From the NCBI GenBank assembly GCA_016764115.1, contig JAESSM010000243.1, positions 1-11,660 on the forward strand: a stretch of DNA of 11,660 nucleotides. Direction: 5' to 3'. Shown piece by piece: positions 1 to 5,553 of the stretch. The notes below the pieces were generated by a model. The model was not told where the DNA came from, made no database searches, and worked only from the letters and a program-made list of their open reading frames with translations. The position numbers were made by a program, and so were the translations under genes. The number at the start of each line of letters is the position of its first letter. Within the stretch, counting starts at the first letter, position 1. The stretch comes from Bacteroidia bacterium (lineage in GTDB: Bacteria; Bacteroidota; Bacteroidia; JAESSM01; NORP286).

Positions 1-116
1 ACTATTTGGAACTCGGTATTTTTAACATTTGACATTTGGATTTCGACATTGTTTAGGGTTTAGATATTAGAATTTAGGATTTAAATTCCAAACTTAGTTG
101 CCTTATTTGCAAATCA

Positions 117-1031
117 TTAAGCTAGTTCTTTGACTTTAGCTTCTTTCTTAAATCTATCAGCAACAACAAGATCTTTAGTGCCGTGTCCGTATGTATAAAA
201 GCCATTACCGGTTTTAACTCCTAAGTGCTTTGCTTCTACCATATTCACCAATAATGGACATGCGGCATACTTAGAATTTCCGAATCCATCATAAAGAACA
301 TTCATTATTGCTAAACATACATCTAAGCCAATAAAGTCAGCCAATTGAAGCGGCCCCATTGGGTGAGCCATTCCTAATTTCATCACTGTATCGATTTCTT
401 CAACCCCGGCAACACCTTCATGCAATGAATAAATAGCTTCATTGATCATAGGCAATAAAATTCGATTGGCTATAAACCCCGGATAGTCATTAACCTCCAC
501 GGGAACCTTGCCAAGTTTCTTGGTAGTTTCCATTACGATCTCCATTACTTCAGGAGATGTGGAATACCCCTTGATCACTTCTACCAATTTCATTATTGGA
601 ACGGGATTCATGAAATGCATACCAATTACCTTATCCGGTCTACTTGTTACTGATGCTATTTTTGTAATTGAAATAGAAGAAGTATTTGAAGCCAAAATAC
701 ATTCAGGCTTACAATTCTCATCCAGTTTCCTAAATAATTCAAGCTTTTTCTCTAAGTTTTCTGTAGCAGCTTCTACTACAAGATCCGCATCTTTAGAACC
801 ATCCACTACATCTGTTGAAATTATTATATTAGCAAGAGTACTCTCTTTGTCAGATTCTGTTATTTTCTCTTTCGCAACCATCCTGTCTAAGTTCTTGCCT
901 ATTGTTGCCATAGCCTTATCCAATGCATCTTGAGAAATATCCACCAATGATACTTTATGTCCATTTTGGGCAAATACATGAGCTATTCCATTACCCATAG
1001 TTCCGGAACCGATTACTGTTATATTTTCCAT
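117..1031 (-). CDS. 3-hydroxybutyryl-CoA dehydrogenase (3-hydroxyacyl-CoA dehydrogenase family)
   Basis: The 304-residue protein should interconvert 3-hydroxyacyl-CoA and 3-ketoacyl-CoA with NAD(H) in the cytoplasm, in fatty-acid oxidation or C4 acyl-CoA metabolism. Seen: a Rossmann loop GSGTMG at residues 8-13, with an acidic D31 at the end of strand 2 as expected for NAD preference; SNTSS at 115-119; GMHFMNPVPIM at 137-147 carrying the catalytic-type His139; NDYPGFIANR at 181-190 with Asn189; and HPMGPLQLADFIGLD at 223-237, which opens the helical C-terminal dimerisation domain. The length is that of the stand-alone short-chain enzymes (about 280-310), not of the FadB/FadJ fusion. The ATG at 1031 fits because the glycine motif begins seven residues later. 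It is transcribed divergently from the DksA-like gene, with a Bacteroidota -7 box about 28 bp upstream. Chain-length preference cannot be read from the sequence. Confidence 0.95.
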   Translation of the reverse strand: MENITVIGSGTMGNGIAHVFAQNGHKVSLVDISQDALDKAMATIGKNLDRMVAKEKITESDKESTLANIIISTDVVDGSKDADLVVEAATENLEKKLELFRKLDENCKPECILASNTSSISITKIASVTSRPDKVIGMHFMNPVPIMKLVEVIKGYSTSPEVMEIVMETTKKLGKVPVEVNDYPGFIANRILLPMINEAIYSLHEGVAGVEEIDTVMKLGMAHPMGPLQLADFIGLDVCLAIMNVLYDGFGNSKYAACPLLVNMVEAKHLGVKTGNGFYTYGHGTKDLVVADRFKKEAKVKELA

Positions 1032-1058
1032 TTTCTATCTATTTAGTTTTTCGGAATG

Positions 1059-1066
1059 CAAATATA
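1059..1066 (-). promoter_or_regulatory. Bacteroidota-type -7 box upstream of the hydroxyacyl-CoA dehydrogenase gene
   Basis: On the minus strand this reads TATATTTG, an exact match to TAnnTTTG, the -7 element of the Bacteroidota housekeeping sigma factor. It lies 27 bp before the ATG, leaving a leader of roughly 20 nt. No convincing TTG -33 element is visible at the usual distance, so the call rests on the -7 box and its position alone. Confidence 0.45.
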
Positions 1067-1119
1067 TTAAGTAAAGAGTTAATTTCTATTATTTCTAATT
1101 ATAAACTTGTTAATCAAAT

Positions 1120-1170
1120 TGTCAGACTGAGTTTATCGAAGTCCTATATTTCGATAGGCTCAATATGACA
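1120..1170. repeat. Long imperfect inverted repeat, dispersed-hairpin type
   Basis: Arms 1120-1140 and 1150-1170 pair over 21 positions around a 9-nt loop. They begin TGTCA/TGACA and end TATCGAA/TTCGATA; between are two G·U-compatible positions and two mismatches. There is no T-run on either side, so it does not look like an intrinsic terminator. From general knowledge, hairpins containing TCGAA and GGCTCA motifs recur between genes in many Flavobacteriia, so this is probably a REP-like dispersed element. It sits between two divergent genes, about 75 bp before the DksA-like start. Confidence 0.7.
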
Positions 1171-1243
1171 GAATTTACTAAATAGGAATCTTGCGGGTTG
1201 CTATTAATTTATAAATTTATCCTCTATTACAACAATACTAACA

Positions 1244-1576
1244 ATGAATAAGGATCAGGCAAAAGAGGTAAAGGCAAAAGTTTTGAAGGAAATAGATATT
1301 ACCGAAAAGACAATTGAAGAATATAAAGAACAAACTAAACCTATAGCATTGGATAGGGCTGTTGGAAGGTTATCCAGAATGGACGCTATCAATAATAAAA
1401 GTGTAACAGAAGCTGCATTGAGACAAGCAGAAAGTAAATTGATCAGACTCAAGCATGTACTGAGTCAGGTAGATAAAGAAGGTTTTGGATTGTGTGCCAA
1501 ATGCAAAAGCCCAATTCCCATAGGCCGAATATTTTTAGTGCCTCAAACCAGTCACTGTGTAAACTGCGCTGTTTAG
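1244..1576 (+). CDS. DksA/TraR-family C4 zinc-finger regulator
   Basis: This 110-residue protein has an N-terminal charged helical part (about 1-75) and a C-terminal zinc finger with Cys84, Cys87, Cys105 and Cys108 in the exact CX2CX17CX2C spacing of DksA/TraR proteins. The coiled-coil tip region carries GRLSRMDA (41-48), the acidic segment that in this family reaches into the RNA polymerase secondary channel. By family knowledge such proteins bind RNA polymerase directly, not DNA, and modulate initiation, often with ppGpp. At 110 residues it is shorter than E. coli DksA (151) and closer to the compact Bacteroidota forms. The ATG at 1244 has no Shine-Dalgarno sequence, only an A-rich leader, as is usual in this phylum. 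It looks monocistronic, with a hairpin downstream at 1616-1666. Whether it is the main DksA or a paralogue cannot be decided here. Confidence 0.92.
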   Translation: MNKDQAKEVKAKVLKEIDITEKTIEEYKEQTKPIALDRAVGRLSRMDAINNKSVTEAALRQAESKLIRLKHVLSQVDKEGFGLCAKCKSPIPIGRIFLVPQTSHCVNCAV

Positions 1577-1615
1577 ATCGATGATTCGTTAATTGGTTTA
1601 TTCGTTTTAATCAAA

Positions 1616-1666
1616 GATAGTCGTGCCACATCTTTAGTATTGGTAACAGATGTGACATGACTCATC
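1616..1666. repeat. Inverted repeat downstream of the DksA-like gene (hairpin, possible terminator)
   Basis: Arms 1619-1633 and 1648-1662 pair over 15 positions with one G·U and one C·A pair around a 14-nt loop. GAT at 1616-1618 extends the stem to ATC at 1664-1666 across one bulged base. It begins about 40 bp after the stop codon, so it could end transcription or protect the 3' end. There is no following T-tract, which argues for a dispersed hairpin element instead of a classical intrinsic terminator. Confidence 0.6.
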
Positions 1667-1726
1667 TATTTGCAACATTGTTTCATTACTCTATTGTTTT
1701 TAGGTAATAAGTGTATTCGTTCTAAA

Positions 1727-1755
1727 AGCTATTCACTATTGGCTATCAGCTATTC
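1727..1755. repeat. Short tandem-like repeat of AGCTATTC
   Basis: AGCTATTC occurs at 1727-1734 and 1748-1755, with related CTATTGG and CTATC words between, giving a degenerate CTATT-rich tract in the leader region of the ATP-grasp operon. It could be simple-sequence slippage or a decayed intergenic repeat. No function is evident. Confidence 0.4.
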
Positions 1756-1784
1756 GTATATTAGTAGATTATTATTCATAGATT

Positions 1785-2687
1785 TTGAAAGACTTTGATG
1801 TAGTATTATTAACTGAATCAAGATATGACCAACCAACTGAAGTGGGTTGGTATATTGAAAATATTCTTACGGAAGATGGCATGGTCAAAGATGCCTTAGA
1901 GAAAAAAGGGTTAAAAGTTGCCCGGGTAGACTGGGCAAATCCGAATTTTGATTGGAGCTCCACAGAAATTGCACTTTTCAGAACCACATGGGATTATTTT
2001 AATCGATTTGAAGAATTTTCAAATTGGCTGAATGAAGCTACAACGAAAACAAGACTGATCAATCCTGCGGAACAAATACGCTGGAATATTGATAAACATT
2101 ATTTAAGAGATCTTGAGAATAAAGGAATTAACATTACTCCAACAGTTTATATAGAGCCCAGGGAAACAATCAACTTACCCGAACTTCATGAAAAAAATAA
2201 TTGGAAAGAAACCGTACTAAAACCAGCAATAGCCGGAGCAGCAAGACATACTTACAGATTAGATCAGGATAACTTATCAGAACATGAAGATATTTTCCAA
2301 GAGCTAATAAGTTCAGAAACTATGATGCTCCAACCTTTTCAGTACAATGTAATTGAGCAGGGTGAAGTTGCATACATGTTATTTGGAGGTAAATTTACAC
2401 ATGCCGTTCTAAAAGTTGCTAAGCCTGGCGATTTTAGAGTTCAGGATGATTTTGGAGGCACAGTACATCAATACGATCCAACAAATGAAGAAATTGAATT
2501 TGCAGAACGAGCAGTGTTAGCTTGTGATCCATTGCCGGTTTATGCAAGAGTTGATGTGATTACGGACAATAATGATAAATTATCGGTAACGGAATTGGAA
2601 TTAATTGAACCTGAGCTTTGGTTTAGGTTTCATCCTCCTGCTGCTGACAAATTAGCTGAAACTGTAATAGATATATTGACTAAATAA
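1785..2687 (+). CDS. ATP-grasp domain ligase of unknown substrate (DcsG/RimK-like)
   Basis: The 300-residue protein has an ATP-grasp arrangement: an N-terminal pre-ATP-grasp part (about 1-95), the nucleotide-binding strand with LKPAIAG (145-151, Lys146 likely contacting ATP phosphate), the hinge region MMLQPFQ (180-186), a GDFRVQDDFGG block (215-225), and metal/substrate motifs YARVDV (253-258) and ELELIEP (270-276). By family knowledge these enzymes make an acyl phosphate with ATP and join it to an amine or thiol; the closest named relatives I can suggest are DcsG and RimK/glutathione-synthetase-like ligases. The substrate is unknown. The start is a TTG: an in-frame TAG lies two codons upstream, and the next in-frame ATG (residue 33) would cut into the conserved N-terminus. 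The GNAT gene begins 8 bp after its stop, so the pair is almost certainly an operon. Confidence 0.85.
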   Translation: MKDFDVVLLTESRYDQPTEVGWYIENILTEDGMVKDALEKKGLKVARVDWANPNFDWSSTEIALFRTTWDYFNRFEEFSNWLNEATTKTRLINPAEQIRWNIDKHYLRDLENKGINITPTVYIEPRETINLPELHEKNNWKETVLKPAIAGAARHTYRLDQDNLSEHEDIFQELISSETMMLQPFQYNVIEQGEVAYMLFGGKFTHAVLKVAKPGDFRVQDDFGGTVHQYDPTNEEIEFAERAVLACDPLPVYARVDVITDNNDKLSVTELELIEPELWFRFHPPAADKLAETVIDILTK

Positions 2688-2695
2688 ATAATATC

Positions 2696-3163
2696 ATGTT
2701 AAACATAATACAAGTTAAGACTGAGCAACAACTATCTGATACCAAATCCCTACTAATGGAATATGGTTCAATGAGACATAATGATGTGGCCTTAGGAGAT
2801 TATCATAATGAGCTAGAAACTTTGCCCGGAAAATATGCTCCCCCAGATGGATATTTGCTTATTGCATATTATGAAGATGCTCCTGCAGGATGCGTAGCCT
2901 ATCGAAAAATAGAAGAGCATATTTGCGAAATGAAAAGACTTTATGTCAATATGGAATACTTGGGAAACAAGATCGGCAAGCAATTAGTTGACGAATTAAT
3001 AAAGATTGCGAAACAAAACGGTTATTCATTAATGCGATTAGATACACATCCCTGGATGAAAAACGCTAATGAGCTTTACCAAAAATTCGGATTCATGGAA
3101 ATCGATGCTTACCATTTTAATCCTACAAAAGGGATTAAATATTATGAATTGGAACTTACATAA
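2696..3163 (+). CDS. GNAT-family N-acetyltransferase
   Basis: The 155-residue, single-domain protein is a predicted acetyl-CoA-dependent N-acyltransferase. The core is recognisable: strand 4 with CEMKRLYV (77-84), the acetyl-CoA pyrophosphate loop and helix at YLGNKIGKQLVDELI (88-102), strand 5 with SLMRLDTHPWM (111-121), and motif B NELYQKFGFMEI (125-136), where the Tyr and the following FGF are typical. The loop reads GNKIGK, a relaxed form of Q/RxxGxG/A. Length is normal for the family. It follows the ATP-grasp gene by 8 bp and probably acts in the same process, for example acylating the ligase's substrate or product, but that is inference from linkage. Its stop codon abuts the stop of the convergent aminotransferase gene. 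The substrate cannot be predicted. Confidence 0.88.
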   Translation: MLNIIQVKTEQQLSDTKSLLMEYGSMRHNDVALGDYHNELETLPGKYAPPDGYLLIAYYEDAPAGCVAYRKIEEHICEMKRLYVNMEYLGNKIGKQLVDELIKIAKQNGYSLMRLDTHPWMKNANELYQKFGFMEIDAYHFNPTKGIKYYELELT

Positions 3164-4339
3164 TTAAAGCACCTCCAAAATCTTACTACAAGCATCCTTT
3201 ATCTCTTCATCATTGATTATCAAAGGTGGAGCTATTCTGAAACAATTATCTGCAAAGAGAAACCAATCTAAGAACAAGCCATTTTCATAGCATTTCTTAA
3301 TTAATTTTTGACAATATTCCGCTTCTCCAAGGTCAACAGCTAACAATAAACCTTCTCCCCTTACCTCTTTAATTTTTTCGTGAACCAGTAATTGTTTGAA
3401 TAACTCGCCTTTACTCTTTACACTTTCCAGTATGTTTTCTTGTTGAATAGTCTCTAAAGTAGCAAAACTTGCAGCGCAACAAACAGGATGTCCCCCAAAA
3501 GTAGTGAGATGGCCAAGTTCAGGGTTTGATTTAAACGAGTCCATTATCTCCTTAGAAGAAATAAAAGCTCCTATTGGCATTCCGCCCCCTAATGCTTTTG
3601 CCAACATTAAAATATCCGGAACAAAATCATACTGTTCAAATGCAAACATGGCTCCCGTTCGTCCAACACCGGTTTGAACTTCATCTAATATCATCAGTGC
3701 ACCAACTTCAGTGCATTTGTCTTTTACTGCTTGTAAATAACCATTCTCAGGAATTATAATCCCTGCTTCACCTTGAATTGGTTCAATAACAACACATGCT
3801 GTTTTAGTATCAATCAATTCAAGATCATTCTGGTTATTAAATTCTATTAAGTGAGTATCTGGTAATAAAGGACGATAAGCTTGTTTGAAATACTCCCCTC
3901 CCATTATGCTTAAAGCACCATGCGTACTTCCATGATATGCTTTGCTACAAGAAATTATTTTGGATCTCCCTGTATATCTTTTGGCCAATTTCAGAGATCC
4001 TTCAACCGCCTCACTACCTGAGTTGACAAAATAGTTACAACTCAAACTATCAGGAAGCAAATCTGCCAAGACCTTTGCCAACTTCAACTGAGGCTCCAGT
4101 ACCATCTGGCCATACACCATGACATGGGAAAACTTATCCAATTGATCCTTAATCGCCTCCTGAACTTTAGGATGTTGATGGCCCAGGTTATTTACACATA
4201 TTCCAGAATTAAGATCAAGATATTTTTTATCATCCTGATCATACAGATACATTCCTTCTGCTCGCTTGATCTCAATCGATGGCGAACCATCCGCAGGAAG
4301 TGCTAAGTTGGAATGGAAAATTTCTAAGTTGGAAGGCAT
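3164..4339 (-). CDS. Class III PLP-dependent aminotransferase (acetylornithine/ornithine aminotransferase-like)
   Basis: With the start chosen here the protein has 391 residues, the normal size for fold-type I class III aminotransferases. Numbered from that start: NSGSEA (106-111) binds the PLP phosphate, EPIQGE (186-191) and DEVQTG (219-224, Asp219 contacting the pyridine nitrogen) are present, Lys248 in AKALGGGMPIGAF is the Schiff-base lysine, and TFGGHP (280-285) and FRIAPPLI (367-374) complete the site. Such enzymes move an omega- or alpha-amino group to 2-oxoglutarate; acetylornithine, ornithine, GABA and lysine-type substrates cannot be told apart here. The frame stays open for 62 more codons upstream, but that part translates a G/C-run hairpin repeat and has no family homology, while ATG 4339 places the start where relatives begin. 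It converges on the GNAT gene with no space between. Confidence 0.92.
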   Translation of the reverse strand: MPSNLEIFHSNLALPADGSPSIEIKRAEGMYLYDQDDKKYLDLNSGICVNNLGHQHPKVQEAIKDQLDKFSHVMVYGQMVLEPQLKLAKVLADLLPDSLSCNYFVNSGSEAVEGSLKLAKRYTGRSKIISCSKAYHGSTHGALSIMGGEYFKQAYRPLLPDTHLIEFNNQNDLELIDTKTACVVIEPIQGEAGIIIPENGYLQAVKDKCTEVGALMILDEVQTGVGRTGAMFAFEQYDFVPDILMLAKALGGGMPIGAFISSKEIMDSFKSNPELGHLTTFGGHPVCCAASFATLETIQQENILESVKSKGELFKQLLVHEKIKEVRGEGLLLAVDLGEAEYCQKLIKKCYENGLFLDWFLFADNCFRIAPPLIINDEEIKDACSKILEVL

Positions 4340-4343
4340 TGGG

Positions 4344-4351
4344 CAAAAATA
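4344..4351 (-). promoter_or_regulatory. Candidate -7 box immediately before the aminotransferase start
   Basis: On the minus strand this is TATTTTTG, matching TAnnTTTG. It ends only four bases before the ATG at 4339, so a transcript from it would be essentially leaderless. There is no clear -33 element. It may be a chance match in AT-rich DNA, with the real promoter further upstream. Confidence 0.3.
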
Positions 4352-4399
4352 AGAAAAGTTTTTAGCAGATAGCTGTTCAGTATTCCCCTCCATGCAGTA

Positions 4400-4432
4400 A
4401 TCCCCCTTTCTACAAGGGGGACTAAGGGGGAT
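4400..4432. repeat. C-run/G-run hairpin element with two alternative pairings
   Basis: ATCCCCCTT (4400-4408) is a perfect 9-bp inverted match to AAGGGGGAT (4424-4432). Its inner part, CCCCCTT (4402-4408), also pairs perfectly with AAGGGGG (4414-4420) across a 5-nt loop. The left arm can therefore fold with either of two G-run copies. Its GC content is far above that of its surroundings. From general knowledge, elements with this type of C-run/G-run composition are scattered between genes in many Bacteroidota and cyanobacteria. Here it lies about 60 bp upstream of the aminotransferase ATG. Confidence 0.7.
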
Positions 4433-4527
4433 GTAACAAAAAAAAACAGGAACCAATTTCTTGCGAAAATGACTCCCGTTTAATCTTCCGATTGCTCGGA
4501 ATGTACAAGTAATTTTTAAAGACAATC

Positions 4528-4563
4528 CCAGTTTATCAGCCTCTTGCGAGTTTACTAAACTGG
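4528..4563. repeat. Small perfect inverted repeat CCAGTTTA/TAAACTGG
   Basis: CCAGTTTA (4528-4535) and TAAACTGG (4556-4563) form a perfect 8-bp stem with a 20-nt loop that contains a CTTGCGA word, a motif resembling the CACTTGCGTG core of the tandem array just downstream. It may be a boundary or a further decayed unit of that array. Confidence 0.4.
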
Positions 4564-4785
4564 CGGCTCCAGCGGACAGAATCCTAAAGATATAATCCTT
4601 GCGAACTGTTTCCTTTCAGATTCCTTACTTTTAAGAACTCTACTCTTTCCTTGATCGCTTTTGCAAACTCTCTTGGTCAAAATATCACTCTTAAAAGTTG
4701 AATTCTCTCAGATTTGATCCTTGCAAATCATTTCTTCCTGAATTCAGTGCCCATTTGGGTTGCCTAGTTTCATTTTCCGTGCCTT

Positions 4786-4887
4786 TCACTTATCAAACTC
4801 TCCGAAGATCATCTGAAAAGCCTCACTTGCATGATGAAAAACACTTCCAATGTCTTTTGCTTCCCGGTTTAAGGTAACTTCTGCCAT
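4786..4887 (-). CDS. Possible 33-residue micropeptide gene, intact copy of the array unit
   Basis: ATG at 4887 to TGA at 4786 gives 33 residues: starting MAEVTLNREAKDIG, then the core FHHASEAF at residues 17-24, ending FGEFDK. Composition is that of a soluble amphipathic helix, with no signal peptide or membrane segment. AAAGGAG (4894-4900) lies 6 nt before the ATG, an unusually good Shine-Dalgarno sequence for this phylum and better than that of any long gene here. The stop of the neighbouring upstream copy (TGA at 4900-4902) overlaps this Shine-Dalgarno, and this ORF's own stop sits in TGAAAGG, the start signal of the next degenerate unit, an arrangement suited to translational coupling. 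The adjacent copy encodes the same core with only synonymous changes. I do not recognise the family; it may also be one repeat of a decayed longer protein. Confidence 0.4.
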   Translation of the reverse strand: MAEVTLNREAKDIGSVFHHASEAFQMIFGEFDK

Positions 4888-4899
4888 TTTTCGCTCCTT

Positions 4900-4998
4900 T
4901 CAACCATCCATTTGTTCCGAAAAACATCTGAATGCTTCACTTGCGTGGTGAAAAGTGTTTCCAATGGTTTCCGCTTCCTTAAGTTAGGTTGCTTCCAT
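4900..4998 (-). pseudogene. Second copy of the micropeptide unit, interrupted by an early stop
   Basis: The frame from ATG 4998 reads MEAT, then TAA at 4984-4986, then LKEAETIGNTFHHASEAF and on to TGA at 4900-4902. It aligns over its length with the 33-residue ORF at 4786-4887, with about one residue of length difference. AAAGG lies shortly before its ATG within TTGAAAGGTAG. The early stop suggests decay, unless translation starts after it; no ATG is available there, but TTG/CTG-type starts are possible. Confidence 0.4.
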
Positions 4999-5308
4999 CT
5001 TTTTCTACCTTTCAACTTCTTATTCGCTCCGAAGAACTCCTGAAAAGTTCTGCTTGTCGGCATAAATGTCAATTTGCATCGACATGAATGTTGACTTACA
5101 GAGAAAAGTGTTCCAAAGATTTCTGCGCCCTGGGTGGATGTTGACTTTCCGGTACCTTTCAATTTTAACATCCCCCGAAAGGTTTGCTAAAACTTCACTT
5201 GCGTGATAGAAAGACCCATTGAAAGATCAAATCCGTGTAAAACTAAATTAAGCCTTTTCCCGAAAGAAAATTTCACTTGCATGAGTGGCTTAACCGATTT
5301 CATTCCTT

Positions 5309-5321
5309 ATGACTAAGTCAT
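5309..5321. repeat. Perfect 13-bp odd palindrome ATGACT-A-AGTCAT
   Basis: Two 6-bp half-sites flank a single A. The symmetry suits a dimeric DNA-binding protein, and it lies at the edge of the repeat array, upstream of its minus-strand units. No regulator is identified, and a 13-bp palindrome can arise by chance. Confidence 0.35.
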
Positions 5322-5486
5322 GAAAAATTTACGTTAATTACGCAGTCCCCGAAGGGTTCATTGGGCAATTAATTTCAAAATTTATAAGAACAATTTCCAA
5401 GTTTTACGAGGAGCCTTCTTTCGAACTAGTCGATATGTCTTTCGTCCCTCACTTGTTAAACCAAAGGTATAGTAAGTGAATCAACC

Positions 5487-5502
5487 TACCAACTTATTGG
5501 TA
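5487..5502. repeat. Small hairpin TACCAA-CTTA-TTGGTA
   Basis: Perfect 6-bp stem with a 4-nt loop in non-coding sequence. There is no T-run, so terminator function is unlikely. Confidence 0.35.
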
Positions 5503-5532
5503 CGTTCTTTACAAACATCTTGTTCACGAAAG

Positions 5533-5553
5533 TTTTCCACATTTTGTGGATAA
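5533..5553. promoter_or_regulatory. Two opposed DnaA-box-like 9-mers
   Basis: TGTGGATAA (5545-5553) is the exact complement of TTATCCACA, the DnaA-box consensus. Facing it on the other strand, TTTTCCACA (5533-5541) differs from the consensus at one base. Three T bases separate them, and together they form a TCCACA/TGTGGA hairpin. No dnaA, dnaN or other origin-associated gene is in the window, so this may be a chance pair, a regulatory DnaA site or part of a replicon remnant. Confidence 0.35.

Larger units (their letters stand above)
4612..5290 (-). repeat. Decayed tandem array of ~112-147 bp units encoding a short HASE-containing peptide
   Basis: Read on the minus strand, each unit starts with TTGAAAGG or a near copy (plus-strand CCTTTCAA at 5155, 5008 and 4896, near copies at 4782 and 4612). 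About 70-80 bp later it carries a GCAAGTGA core (plus-strand TCACTTGC at 4823, 4937, 5195 and 5273; degenerate near 5049). Spacings between unit starts are 147, 112, 114 and 170 bp. The longest first gap is explained by roughly 35 bp of extra sequence near 5060-5097. Four units encode the peptide HASE in one reading frame, followed by a hydrophobic residue. Divergence is high, and the units nearest the aminotransferase (below 4780) are barely recognisable. This is neither a CRISPR array (units too long and too divergent, no uniform spacers) nor an integron cassette array (no core-site pairs seen). The family is not one I recognise. Confidence 0.65.

Noticed and set aside
53..87. TTTAGGGTTTAGA tract resembling a telomere-like repeat
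   Set aside because: It is a short, degenerate AT-rich TTTAG tract next to a gene end and has no regular period; simple-sequence drift is enough to explain it.
508..933. A 141-codon plus-strand frame
   Set aside because: It lies wholly antisense to the well-supported hydroxyacyl-CoA dehydrogenase gene and has no domain-like content.
4340..4525. N-terminal extension of the aminotransferase by 62 residues
   Set aside because: The extension translates the C-run/G-run hairpin element, has no family similarity, and uses a TTG start, whereas ATG 4339 gives the normal family length.
4869..5171. A 100-codon minus-strand open frame across the repeat array
   Set aside because: It crosses unit boundaries out of step with the repeats, is highly basic with no recognisable domain, and the HASE frame of the units conflicts with it. 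Read-through of a repetitive region explains it better than a gene.
4612..5290. CRISPR array or integron cassette array
   Set aside because: Units are over 110 bp, diverge strongly, have no constant repeat with unique spacers, and show no attC-type paired core sites or nearby cas or integrase genes.
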